Of a DNA stretch of 64,000 nucleotides, positions 32,692 through 42,486 are shown one piece after another. The position numbers were made by a program, and so were the translations under genes. The DNA comes from Ursus arctos. Lineage: Eukaryota > Chordata > Mammalia > Carnivora > Ursidae. The stretch is from positions 30,224,767-30,288,766 of the forward strand of contig NW_026623089.1 of the NCBI RefSeq assembly GCF_023065955.2. Direction: 5' to 3'. The first letter of the stretch is position 1; each line of letters begins with the position of its first letter. Below the pieces are notes generated by a model that ran no database searches, was not told the origin of the DNA, and saw nothing but the letters and a program-made list of their open reading frames with translations.

Positions 32692-33560
32692 TTAGAGGAC
32701 CCCTTTAAATATTTCTTGTAGGGCTGGTTTGGCGATCACAAATTCTTTTAGTTTCTGTTTGTCCTGGAAGCTTTTTATCTCTCCTTCTATTTTCAATGAC
32801 AGCCTAGCTGGATATAGTATTCTTGGCTGCATATTTTTCTTGTTTAGTGCCCTGAATATATCATGCCAGTCCTTTCTGGCCTGCCAGGCCTCTGTGGATA
32901 GGTCTGCTGCCAATCTAATGTTTGCACCATTGCAAGTTACAGACCTCTTGGTTTCAGGATTTTCTCTTTGTCTCTAAGATTTACAAGTTTTACTATTAGA
33001 TGTTGGGGTGTTGACCTATTTTTATTGATTTTGAGGGGTGTTCTTTGTGCCTCCTGGATTTTGATGCCTGTTTCCTTCCCCAAATTAGGGAAGTTCTGTA
33101 CCATAATTTGCTCCAATATACCTTCTGCCCCCCTCTCTCTTTCTTCTTCTTCTGGGATCCCAATTACTCTAATATTGTTTCACTTTATGGTATTACTTAT
33201 CTCTCGAATTCTCCCCTCATGACCCACTAGTTGTTTATCTCTCTTTTTCTCAGCTTCCTTCTTCTCCATCATTTGGTCTTCTATATCACTAATTCTCTCT
33301 TCTGCCTCATTTATCCTAGCACTTAGAGCCTCCTTTTTTATTACACCTCATTAAAAGCCTTTTTGATTTTGACTTGCTTAGATTTTATTTCTCCAGAAAG
33401 GGATTCTCTAGTATCTTCTATGCTTTTTTCAAGCCCAGTTAGTATCTTTATAATTGTCATTCTGAACTCTAGTTCTGCCATCTTACTAATGTCCATGTTG
33501 ATTAGGTCCCTGGCAGTTGGTCCTGCCTCTTGTTCTTTTTTTTTTTTTTTTTTTGAAGTG
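32692..33560 (-). pseudogene. L1 ORF1 (RNA-binding chaperone), broken
   Basis: The minus strand gives an N-terminal piece (GPTARDLINMDISKMAELEF, LEKSIEDTRESLSGEIKSKQ) in the 33341-33661 frame. A C-terminal piece (DLSTEAWQARKDWHDIFRAL, NMQPRILYPARLSLKIEGEI, FVIAKPALQEIFKG) lies at 32692-32913. The middle coiled-coil part between them is shifted in frame. ORF1p normally binds L1 RNA as a trimer. Confidence 0.9.
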
Positions 33561-33599
33561 AGTTTTACCACTTTGTCATTTTGTCCTGAGAAAAATAGA

Positions 33600-35058
33600 T
33601 GAATGAGAGAACAAAATGCTAAAAGGCTAACAATGACCCTAGAAAAATATACACTAAACAAATCAGAAGAAACCCGAAACTGGGGGGAAAAGAAAAAAAA
33701 AAAAGAATATGATCAGGCTGGTGAACAGAACAGACCACACAGTAGATTTTGGGTATATTTTGGTCTGTTAGAAGAAACTGCCTCCCAAAATTTTAGAGAA
33801 AGAAAAACTTACATATATACAAAAAATAAGGTTAAATACAATGAAGGGATAGACAATGACTGTAAAAATGAAAATTAATAAAGATTTTTTAAAAGGAATT
33901 GATAAGAAGTTGGTTGAAAAAGGAAAAAAGAAAAATTAAAAAAAAAGAAACAGAAAAAGAAAAAATAAAGAAAATTTTAAAAATTAACTTTGAAAGACTA
34001 AAGAATCATGGGGAAAAAGCCATGAATTCCATGTGCTGTATTCCACTAGCGCTGGAGTTTTTCAGTTCTCATTGATCAGTAAACTTGGTCTTGGCTGGAT
34101 GTTCTTGCTGATCTTCTGGGGGAGGGGCCTGTTGTATTGATTCTCAGGTGTCTTCAACCCATGTGGAATTGCACCACCCTTGTAATCTGCTCTGGTTTGT
34201 GCCATGTGGCTTTGGTTCCCTGAAGGCTTTTGCATAGCTTTAGAGGATAAGAATGAAAATGGCGGCCTCCCAATCTCTGGCCCCAGAAGAGCCTGGAGCT
34301 GTGTCCCCCCCGCCCCCCCCCTCCAGCCTTCAGTGCGCCCTCAGAGAAAGGCAGTCAGTCACTCCTGTCCCCCTGGTATCTGTCCGCGCTCCGTGCTCAC
34401 CCAGCCTGTGACCAAGCATTTCTAACTCTGGCCCACCACCCCATTTGGAGTCTCCAAACCCAGTAGATTCCTGCTCCACTCCTCCTGGGGGAGGAAGGGG
34501 AGTCTTCCCAGATCTGCCACTTATTGGGTCCCTGCTCAGAGAGCAGTGGCCCGACTGTGCCCCGCATCGCAGTTTATGGCCACCCCAAGCTGAGAGCCCC
34601 TTCCTCGGCTCACTCTGCAGCCGGCTTCCCTGCTCCGATACCTGGGAGCTCAGCCGCACTCAGGCACTCTGGGTCTTTCTGTGACCCCGGGATCCTCAGA
34701 CCACACTGTCCCAGTGAGGGTCCCACCCCCTGCTTAGCCACTAGTGTGACGTCCCTCAGCGGAGCAGACTTCTAAAAGTTCCGATTTTGTGATTTTGTGC
34801 CCCGATGCTCTAGCACTTGCCGGCAGCTGGCTGATGGCGGCCCCCCCCTCCGCCACCGCGGTCTATCTTACCGTATATTGCCTCACATTCACTTCTCCCC
34901 ATGTCCTACCTTGCACAAAGTGGTTGCAACTATTCTTTTCTTCAATTTCTGTTTGAGTTCGTAGGTGTTTGAAATGGTTTGATAGCTCTTTAGCTGAATT
35001 CCTGGGACCAGACGAAATTTAGGTCTCCTCTCCTCCGCCATCTTGCTAGCCCTCGGTC
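33600..35058 (-). promoter_or_regulatory. L1 5' UTR / internal promoter region
   Basis: This is the part of the young L1 upstream of ORF1. It holds an A-rich zone (33600-34010), then a GC-rich segment (34200-34870) with several CpGs and C-runs (34304-34322 on the plus strand). It ends with the 5' sequence AAGATGGCGGAGGAGAGGAG. That AAGATGGCGG motif resembles the YY1-type site near the start of mammalian L1s. Promoter activity is inferred from position. Confidence 0.7.
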
Positions 35059-35075
35059 TTGACTCACTTTTAAAT

Positions 35076-36190
35076 AACCCCATGTCTCAAACAAGAAACC
35101 ACAGGGAACATTCGAAAATATTTTGAAGTAAATTATAATGAAAATACAACATATCAAAACTTGGGAGACACAACTACAGCATTGAATTGGGGGAAATTTA
35201 TCGCTTTACATTTTTATATTATAAAAGATAAAAGGAATAGAATTAATCAACAAAGTTTCAACCTTAGGAAGCTAGATAAGAGCAAAGTGAACCCAAAGTA
35301 AGTAGAAAGAAGGAAATAATAATGAGTGGAAAGCAACAAAGTAAAAAAAACAAACAATAGACAAATTAACCCAAAGCTAGTTCTTTGGAAAAATCAATGA
35401 AATTTGACAAACATCCATCTAGACTGAGAGACACAGAAAGAAACAAATTTACAGTATCAGGAATAAGAGGGACTATCATTCCATATTCTCCAGACTTTAA
35501 TAGGATAATAAGGAAATATTATGAATTACTTCATATCAGTAAAATTTTAAAACTTAGATTAAGTGGATAAATTACTTGAAAAGTACACCTTATCAATACT
35601 GGCATGAATAAATTGCAAAATCTAAATAGCCCTATATCTATTGAGGAATTGATATGGCAAAATTTTTTCACAGAGAAAAATTTAGGTCTGGATAGTTTTA
35701 ATGGTTAATTCTATCAAACATTTAACAAAGAAATAATACCAATCTTTCTCTATTAGAAAATAAAAAAGTGAATACTCCCAAACGTGTTTTATGAGGCCAT
35801 ATTAACCCTGATACCAAAAACTAACAAAAGATATTACAAAAAAAAAAAATTACAGACCAATATCTACCTTTAACACAGCTGCAAAAATCCTTGACAAAAT
35901 ATTAGTAAACTGGGGCGCCTGGGTGGCAGAGCGGTTAAGCGTCTGCCTTCGGCTCAGGGCGTGATCCCGGCGTTATGGGATTGAGCCCCACATCAGGCTC
36001 TTCTGCTATGAGCCTGCTTCTTCCTCTCCCACTCCCCCTGCTTGTGTTCCCTCTCTCGCTGGCTGTCTCTATCTCTGTCAAATAAATAAATAAATAAATA
36101 AAATCTTTAAAAAAAAATATTAGTAAACTGACAACATGGTACATCATGATCAAATGGGGCTTATTCTAGGCATTCAAGATTGGTTTAACC
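35076..36190 (+). mobile_element. Old LINE-1 ORF2 (RT region), sense, downstream part
   Basis: Continuation of the old plus-strand L1 interrupted at 28253. AAGCTAGTTCTTTGGAAAAA and AAATTTGACAAACATCCATC precede RT motifs near 35690-35900 (TTAGGTCTGGATAGTTTTAA, ATTAACCCTGATACCAAAAA, TTACAGACCAATATCTACCT). Broken frames. A young SINE sits at 35913-36113. Confidence 0.82.
35913..36113 (+). mobile_element. Young CAN SINE, plus strand
   Basis: Near-consensus head GGGGCGCCTGGGTGGCAGAG, body CTATGAGCCTGCTTCTTCCT, tail with five AAAT units. The duplication AAAATATTAGTAAACTG on the right corresponds to AAAATATTAGTAAACTG on the left (35896-35912). Confidence 0.98.
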
Positions 36191-36354
36191 TTTTAGGAAC
36201 TTGTGGTAGATTTATGGGAAAGAACAACAAAATTGAAGCACCAGATCGAGGAAAGAATTTCTACATTTGCTTTTTTTTTTTTTAACTGGTAGTTAAAAAC
36301 ATAAATGGTCAGATACAGGTTAAAAAAAAACCCAAGAAACCAAAACCCCACCAG

Positions 36355-36515
36355 ACTAGGAATTTAAACCAGAGTTCTAGTCCTGGTATCACCTTCAGCT
36401 CAACAGATAATGTTAGAAAGATCACTTTGCCTGTCTTAGCTTTAGTTTACACATGTGTCCAATGATGACCTCTTAGGGTCTTTCCCAACTGTAACACTGT
36501 GAGAGTCTATAAGGC
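36355..36515 (+). repeat. MIR-like fossil, sense
   Basis: ACCAGAGTTCTAGTCCTGGT, AAGATCACTTTGCCTGTCTT, ATGATGACCTCTTAGGGTCT and CCAACTGTAACACTGTGA follow a MIR3-like order. Confidence 0.55.
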
Positions 36516-36705
36516 CAAGTCCTAAAATTTTTATCACAGCTGCCTGGACTTTCTGCTTCAGCAGCTCAGAAGGCGGAAGTAGAAAATGTGCAAGATATGC
36601 TTTCATGCACAGATGAAGCACCATCTGCACGTGGCTTGAAGCGCTGAGGGTTCAAGGGCGACGCTTCCCCACCTTGAAAGCAAGTGTCCTCAGGAGGTAC
36701 TTTTA

Positions 36706-36915
36706 TTTTTTTATTTTTTATTTTTTAAAGATTTTATTTATTTATTCGACAGAGATAGAGACAGCCAGCGAGAGAGGGAACACAAGCAGGGGGAGTGGGA
36801 GAGGAAGAAGCAGGCTCATAGTGGAGGAGCCTGATGTGGGGCTCGATCCCATAACGCCGGGATCACGCCCTGAGCTGAAGGCAGACACTTAACTGCTGTG
36901 CCACCCAGGCACCCC
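36706..36915 (-). mobile_element. Young CAN SINE, minus strand
   Basis: AAAGATTTTATTTATTTATT, GAGACAGCCAGCGAGAGAGG, CATAACGCCGGGATCACGCC and head GTGCCACCCAGGCACCCC. CAGGAGGTACTTTTA is perfectly duplicated (36691-36705 and 36916-36930). Confidence 0.97.
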
Positions 36916-36964
36916 CAGGAGGTACTTTTAATTAACTCTCTGCAAGCATCCAGTATGTCATGGT

Positions 36965-37195
36965 GCTATGGAAAGACCATGGAATTTGAACTCAGACTGA
37001 GCTGGGTTTGAACTCCAGTTCTGCTACCTGCTGAATGATCCTGGAAGAATTATCCAACATCTCTGCATCTCAGTTTCTTCATCTGCAAAGTGGAGATAAT
37101 ACGTGTGATGCAGAATTATTGTGAGGATTAATTGCAAGAACATTAGGAAGTTTGTGGATTATGGTCAGTGCTCAGTAAAGGCTAGCTTCCATTCA
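36965..37195 (+). repeat. MIR fossil, sense (nearly complete)
   Basis: TGGAATTTGAACTCAGACTG, GGGTTTGAACTCCAGTTCTG, CATCTCTGCATCTCAGTTTC, TTGTGAGGATTAATTGCAAG and TCAGTGCTCAGTAAAGGCTA cover most of MIR. Confidence 0.85.
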
Positions 37196-37214
37196 CATAT
37201 AAGAATTAGGTTTG

Positions 37215-37520
37215 GCTACATATGGCAGGACATGTAAATAACCATGTCTCAGATAAGACAGAGATGTATGCATTTCTCTTTCATGTAGAAGAGTTCGGTG
37301 GGGGGGGGGGGCACCTGGGGCTTGTTTGGGTGCTCCACGGTCAGTAGAGAACCAGACTCTGCTCATCTTTCTGCTCGACTGTCCTTAGTGTGAACTTCTG
37401 TTCACACAGTCACCTCAGAATCTAAGAAGGCTGTTGGATCTCCAGTCATCCCATTCCCTTTCCTGGCAGAAACTAAACGAGGGTGAGAAAGGCAAAAGGG
37501 AAAACTAAAAAGAGAGGGTA
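37215..37520 (-). repeat. Interspersed repeat of an unassigned family, copy C (reverse)
   Basis: The reverse complement shares the motif order of 14575-14945 and 23520-23960. On the plus strand it reads ATGTATGCATTTCTCTTTCATG, GGGTGCTCCACGGTCAGTAG, CTCATCTTTCTGCTCGACTG, GGATCTCCAGTCATCCCATT. A G11 run lies at 37299-37310. Confidence 0.5.
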
Positions 37521-37814
37521 AAAGGATTAAGCATCCTCTAAAGAACTTCTCTGGTCAATGACTTCTGTTTACAACTTACTGGATTCCTCTAGGCTCCATG
37601 AGAGGCTGGGGGATGGAATCCTGCTGCTCCAAATGGAATTGGGATACTGTTACTAAGAAACATGGGGAGTGTGGATACTGGGTGGCAATCTTTGCGAGAC
37701 TCCTTTTTCTTGTTACTAAGGTTAATTTTGGGGTGGGGTTCATGGAACCAGCACAGAGTAGCTGGTATGGCCTTTGAACCATAACGCATGGCAAGGGAGG
37801 CAGCTTTTGTGTAA

Positions 37815-38025
37815 CCAATGGATTTGAATTCAAAATCTAGTTCTGACACTTATTAACCAAGTGACCGTGGGTCAGGGAAATTACCTTATTGGAGCCTCAG
37901 TTTCTTCACCTGTAAAGTGGGCTGACAATAATATGACTGCCTCACTGGTTTGAGGTAAAGATTCATGAAAGCTGAGTAAGTGACAACACTCTGAACAGAG
38001 TTAGCCACATAGCAGATTCCCAAGA
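37815..38025 (+). repeat. MIR fossil, sense
   Basis: TTGAATTCAAAATCTAGTTC, GTGACCGTGGGTCAGGGAAA, CCTCAGTTTCTTCACCTGTA, GCTGACAATAATATGACTGC and AACAGAGTTAGCCACATAGC follow the MIR order. Confidence 0.8.
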
Positions 38026-38484
38026 ACATTTTGTTTCTAAGAACTTGAGATTCAGGGCCATTGCTCAAAGTGGCCCAACGAGGGGTCCTTCGGTTATTGC
38101 ATAGGGAGTGGCCATTTTGGTGTCTAGGGAAGGAGGCCTCCGTCTTACAAGAGGGTAGGCTTCCAGGTTTTATCTGTAAAGCTACCTGTTTCTTAAAAGC
38201 TGTAAATGTTCCCAGATGGTCTGCATTGGGCCATTGGGTTGGGCTGAGATCGTCTTGAGCAGGTAGAAAGAAAAGCAGTTTTTATAACTCCAGGGTGTTG
38301 ATAAGACTAAACCAGGTCCTTGGTACTGAGGAACTCTTTCTCCCTGCCCCTACCTGTGATGGCCTACTGGTCTATCCCATATAATTCGGTCTTTACACAC
38401 TCCATCCTGTGTGTATGAATGCGTGGAGTCTCTCTGAACTCTTGAACAAAGCAAGGAATGAGTTCCTCAGAAGTAGGTTGTGGA

Positions 38485-38560
38485 GACTTGGGCAGGTCAC
38501 TTAACCTGTGTGATTAGTCCTTACCTGTAAAATGAGCAGGCTGGCTTTGATCATTTCTAA
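38485..38560 (+). repeat. MIR fragment, sense
   Basis: ACTTGGGCAGGTCACTTAAC and CCTTACCTGTAAAATGAGCA form the central MIR core only. Confidence 0.7.
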
Positions 38561-38564
38561 GCAA

Positions 38565-38705
38565 ACAATGCTGGCTGAACACCTGCTGTGTGCTGGAGCC
38601 TGTGCTAGGTACTGGGGATGCAGTGAAGTTAGAGACCTAGCCTGCCCCCAAGGGGCTGAAGGTCTGATGGGACACAGACAGGGAGGTGAGCAGGGGGTGG
38701 GGCAG
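38565..38705. repeat. L2 3'-end fragment
   Basis: GGCTGAACACCTGCTGTGTG, CTGTGCTAGGTACTGGGGAT and AAGGGGCTGAAGGTCTGATG correspond to the common L2 segment (life-of-product order: AACACCTACTATGTGC, GCTAGGTACTGGGGAT). Confidence 0.7.
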
Positions 38706-38894
38706 ACCAGGACCCTTTCCTGATGTTCGTGGTTCATGAGCATAAGGTACTCCTGGCAGAGCAGGGGAAACTCGCAGGTGACAGAGCTTCTGCCTGCGCA
38801 CCTGCAATGGGAGGTGATGCCAGTACAGGCCAGTGACTTGTGCGGCTCTGCAAATGACAGCAGGGCCTGCTTTAAGCATTCACCACATAACAGA

Positions 38895-39075
38895 GTGGGC
38901 GGAAGCATGGACTCTGGAGGCAGGCTGTTGGGGTTCAAAACCCAGCTCTCTGCAATGTACTAGCTGTATGCCCTTGGATAAAGGTATTTAACTTTCTTAT
39001 CTATAAAACGTGTATACTATTTTCATCTTCCTCATAGGATAGTTAAGAGAATTAAGATGAATTAAGAGTACCCTG
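38895..39075 (+). repeat. MIR fossil, sense
   Basis: AAGCATGGACTCTGGAGGCA, AGCTGTATGCCCTTGGATAA and CTTCCTCATAGGATAGTTAA follow the MIR order closely. Confidence 0.85.
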
Positions 39076-40029
39076 CTATGGCAAACTCCTCCATCTCTAC
39101 CTTTAGTTCTTGTAAGCGAGGTCTTGACAACCAAGAAAAAAGGCTCTGTCTGGTCCTTAGGCCTGAGAGATTATGAAAGAACATCTTGAAGATGTAAGAA
39201 ACAAGGATTTCTTCCCCACTCCTCATCCCTCTGTTCTTTAGATGACCTATATTCATCTCTCTGGCCTTTCCTGTTTACCAAGCCAGCGATAGGGTAGGGC
39301 ACCATCACATTCAGGTTCTCCATTCTGCCTAGAACCCATCTTTGGGCCATCCAGTGCTGGGGGGATTGACTGCAGAGCTTGCCCCTAGAGCCAAAGTACA
39401 GGGGCAGAGCAGGGCCTGTCGGAGGGGCAGGCACCCTGCCCTCCACCTTCTGCAAAAACTGTCAGATGGAGATGTAAAAACAGACACTACTTCCCCCAGC
39501 TCAACCCCACCTGCTTTATAATGAAACTGGGTGGAATTGCCAATATTAGGGACTGGCTGGCATCTTACCAAGGGAATGTTGGCTTCTGAGTCCACTTCCC
39601 AGCCAAATTCTAGAGGTCAGTGCTGTGGAGCAGTGGGAGCATTCAGAATTTGGACGCTGACCCAGCACCAGAGACCTTACCCACAACTGATGGATACCCT
39701 CTAAGAGTTGTAAGAAGTACGCAAATACCCCTTCAGTTCAGGGTTATCCAGATTTTCTTGGTTAAGAAGCAGGAAAGGGCCTTTATTCCCTAACATCCAG
39801 AGCTGGAAGGAGGACCACACATTTGGATAGTAGGGGCGTCAGGGGAAATGACCTCAAATAGATGAGTATGCCCTCAGTAGAAATGACTCCAAAGAGGAAT
39901 ATAGACTGGCCAGGTCCCCAGGCTTGTGAAGAGTGAGGAAGGTGCAGAAGAGGTAGACAGGGTTCCGGCAAAGTTCTCCGAAGAGGGGGGTATTCCACAG
40001 AGCCCTAGCATTTTCTGAGCTCGGATGCC
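39076..40029. other. Intergenic stretch; no supported gene
   Basis: Ordinary sequence of mixed composition. Overlapping minus-strand frames (71-94 codons) show no motif. Confidence 0.4.
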
Positions 40030-40690
40030 CTCATTGCACCCATGAGGAAACGGAGGACTTTTGGAGTCCTTCCTATTAGGTTTCATTCTCCCAGGCTCCT
40101 CACAGTTATTGACAACCTTCTCCTCAAAATCCTCTTCCTTGATCTGCTTATTCTGGCCTGCCTCTTATGGTACCTCTCTGGTTATTCCAGTCTTCTGAGG
40201 CCCCTGATCACGGTCCTTCCCCCAGGTTCTGCCCTTGAGGCCAGGCTCTTGCTCTTTATCCCCTCTCCCCCATCCACTCATGCAGCTTCAACTCCAAGGG
40301 TGACATCCTGGCCAGTCCTAGGCCCTCATGTCTCCTGCAAGGACAGAAGTCCTAGGACATCCTATGGGTACCTCAAACTCAACATTTCCAAACTTCAGCT
40401 CACCGTTTTCCTTACCCTGATGGCTTTTATTATGAACAGCCTATTTTTGACATCTTTTAGTCCCCTCCTTCAAGTTCAGTGATTTTCGGTGCCTGGAAAT
40501 TCTGTACCCTTCAGTCTGAAATTGAAGGCTTTCCAGGCCATATTCATTAAATAAATCATTCAAATATTTTCTGAGCATATTTTAACATTCTCCGTGCCAA
40601 AGTTGCCTTTAAGTGCTAGAGGTTCCATGGTGAAAAAGACAAACCTGGATCCTGCCTCTGAGGGGCTTATAATTGAATGGAGGAGACACA
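40030..40690. repeat. L2 fossil (extended)
   Basis: ACAACCTTCTCCTCAAAATC, ACCTCAAACTCAACATTTCC, AACTTCAGCTCACCGTTTTC, then TTCATTAAATAAATCATTCA and CCTGCCTCTGAGGGGCTTAT match widely spaced parts of the L2 3' region. Diverged, with gaps. Confidence 0.6.
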
Positions 40691-40912
40691 AATTAACATA
40701 CATAATTGCAGAAAAAAATAGCTATATAATTTCTACTAAAAAACAGTAAAGGGCTGCGACAGTGCATGAAGGCAGGGGTGGGGGGTGGCAGGTGGGGGGT
40801 GTGGAGCAGGAGGGATGCGGTGTAGCTAACCTGATCTGGAGGCCAGAGAAGACCTGAACATGGGGAATGTGATAGCAGGATCGAGCTCATCTCCTCTTTC
40901 AGAATTCCAGGC
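40691..40912. other. G-rich intergenic stretch
   Basis: Contains a G/T-rich run near 40772-40802 (GGGGTGGGGGGTGGCAGGTG). No gene seen. Confidence 0.4.
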
Positions 40913-41420
40913 CTGTAGTAGGCTGAATAATGGTTCATCAAAGATGTCCACGTCCTTACCCTACAACCCATGAATATGTTAGTTACATGGCAAAGGAGAT
41001 TAAGGTTGTAGATGGTATTAGGGTTGTTGGTCTCCCTTAAAAAAGGGAGATTTTCCTGGATTACCTGGGTGGGATCAATGTCCTTAAAGCGGAAGAGGGA
41101 GGAAATAAAAGAGTCAGAGAGAGATGTGATATACTAAGCTGGGTCAAAGAGATGTTATGTTGCTGGCTTTGAGGATGGAGGATGTGGGGCATAAACCAAG
41201 GAATGTGGTTGGTCTCTAGAAGTGGAAAAAAGGCAAGGAAATGGATTCTCTTTTAGAACCTCTAGAAAGGAACCCAGCCCTGCTGACACCTTGATTTTAC
41301 CCAGTGTGACTCCTGTTGGACTTCTGAAATCCAGAACAGTAAGAGAATAAATTTGTGTTGCTTTAAGCCACTAAGTTTGTGGTAATTTGTTATGACAGCT
41401 GTAGAAAATTATAATTATAG
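40913..41420 (+). mobile_element. MLT1-type LTR (ERVL-MaLR), nearly complete
   Basis: Begins TGTAGTAGGCTGAATAATGG, with CCTACAACCCATGAATATGT, TGGATTACCTGGGTGGGATC, CTGCTGACACCTTGATTTTA, AGAATAAATTTGTGTTGCTT and TAAGCCACTAAGTTTGTGGT. This is the full MLT1A-like order including the AATAAA polyadenylation signal. It lies about 0.5-1 kb upstream of the PIK3AP1 CpG island. Confidence 0.88.
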
Positions 41421-41899
41421 GCCCGAGTCCTGATATTTCCATTCCTAAATCCACTTCATTTATTTCCACCTTTGCTTGAACTCTGTCTTTCCCTCATCTC
41501 TGCTCTCTGCATCCATCTTCTGGACCCCGCATTTTTGAGGACTCCAAGGACACAGGGCTGTTCAGATCAGTTACAGGAGCAGGCAAAGGCAGGAGAGCAA
41601 AGAGCGGGCAGGTGAGTACAAGGGTCTATGGGGAGCTCTAGCTCTGGACTCAGGCCTGCTGGAACCTCAGGGAGCATTTACTCCCTGTGGGCATCTGAGC
41701 AAGGGAGCAAGGTGTTTGGCTAGTTTCTTCAGCTGAAACATAAAGACATGATAGGCGCCACCTCAAAGGCAGAAAAGGCAATAAATGTATCATGCATTTA
41801 TCATAGGAGATTATCCTTAGTGCCATCAGGAGACCAGGTCCAAGGAATTACAGAAAAGTCACTGGAGGGTAATCAAGGGCAACGCCAAGCACCCAGGGC
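41421..41899. other. Upstream flank of the PIK3AP1 CpG island
   Basis: About 480 bp between the MLT1 LTR and the GC-rich island. No repeat or exon recognised. The GCAAGGGAGCAAGGTG and AGCATTTACTCCCTG stretches are unremarkable. Confidence 0.4.
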
Positions 41900-42294
41900 C
41901 AGGTGCCAGGGAAAGTTCTTCTTCCCCTTCCTGCCTCCTCCCCTTTCCTGCCCGGGTGGCGGCTCAGGGAGAAAGCCCCAGGGGATGGGGAGATGGCATG
42001 GCCAGCTGTGCTTAGATACACCCCCGCCCCAGGTCACAGAGGTCGGGCAGCTGCACCTTCCCCCTTCCCCCCCCCCCCACGCCTCCTCCACCTCGGGCAG
42101 CCCTTTGGTGGCCAGTCAGGCTGGTGTCGCCGGGAGTGAGGCGCACGTGGCGAGACGCCCCCTGCCTCCTGGCTACAGAGCAGAGGGGGCCGTGCAGGGA
42201 GCTGACCGGCGGCTCGGCCGGGGTGGGGTGGGGGTTCTCACTTCCCCTCCCCAACGGCCGCGGGTGCAGGTGCCGCAGGCCGTGCCCTGCAGGC

Positions 42295-42322
42295 GGGGCG
42301 GGTCCTGTGGACACGCCCCCGC
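42295..42322. promoter_or_regulatory. Sp1/KLF GC box and EGR-type site
   Basis: GGGGCGGG at 42295-42302 is a canonical GC box. CGCCCCCGC at 42314-42322 is, on the minus strand, GCGGGGGCG, an exact match to the EGR1 consensus GCGKGGGCG. A GAGGAAG core at 42346-42352 resembles an ETS/PU.1 site. Binding is inferred from consensus only, and such matches are frequent in CpG islands. Confidence 0.45.
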
Positions 42323-42473
42323 GGCCGGTCCTCGCAGCCCGTCGGGAGGAAGCGCCAGAGCCGCGGCTGGTGCTGCGCGGAGCCCGGCGCCGCTGCTGCC
42401 CCGCGCCCCGGGACGCCGCCGGGCCCGGCCCCGCGCACGCAGCGAGCGGAGCAGCTAAGCTGCGCCCCGCGCC

Positions 42474-42486
42474 ATGGCAGCTTCAG
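42474..42486 (+). CDS. PIK3AP1: PIK3AP1 exon 1, coding part
   Basis: PIK3AP1 (BCAP) is a cytoplasmic adaptor that couples the B-cell receptor/CD19 and Toll-like receptors to PI3-kinase. The start codon sits in a strong Kozak context (GCGCCATGG). Exon 1 codes only Met-Ala-Ala-Ser plus the first base of a Gly codon, then CAG|GTGCGT forms a consensus donor at 42487. Joining this to 50519 gives MAASGAVGRCDILIVYSPD, which fits the known N-terminus of BCAP. The 5' UTR lies upstream in the CpG island. Its boundary is unknown. Confidence 0.93.

Larger units (their letters stand above)
28254..35058 (-). mobile_element. Near full-length young LINE-1, minus strand
   Basis: Read on the minus strand it has every L1 part in order. 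The 5' UTR starts near 35058 with GAGGGCTAGCAAGATGGCGG, and includes a GC-rich segment at 34200-34860. ORF1 (about 33560-32692) and ORF2 (from ATG at 32610 to about 28560) follow, then a 3' UTR ending in an A-rich tail near 28254. Flanks TTGACTCACTTTTTAAAT (28236-28253) and TTGACTCACTTTTAAAT (35059-35075) are its target-site duplication. It landed in an older plus-strand L1, which continues on both sides. A SINE later entered it at 30613-30818. Multiple stops and frameshifts in both ORFs mean it is not retrotransposition-competent. Confidence 0.95.
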
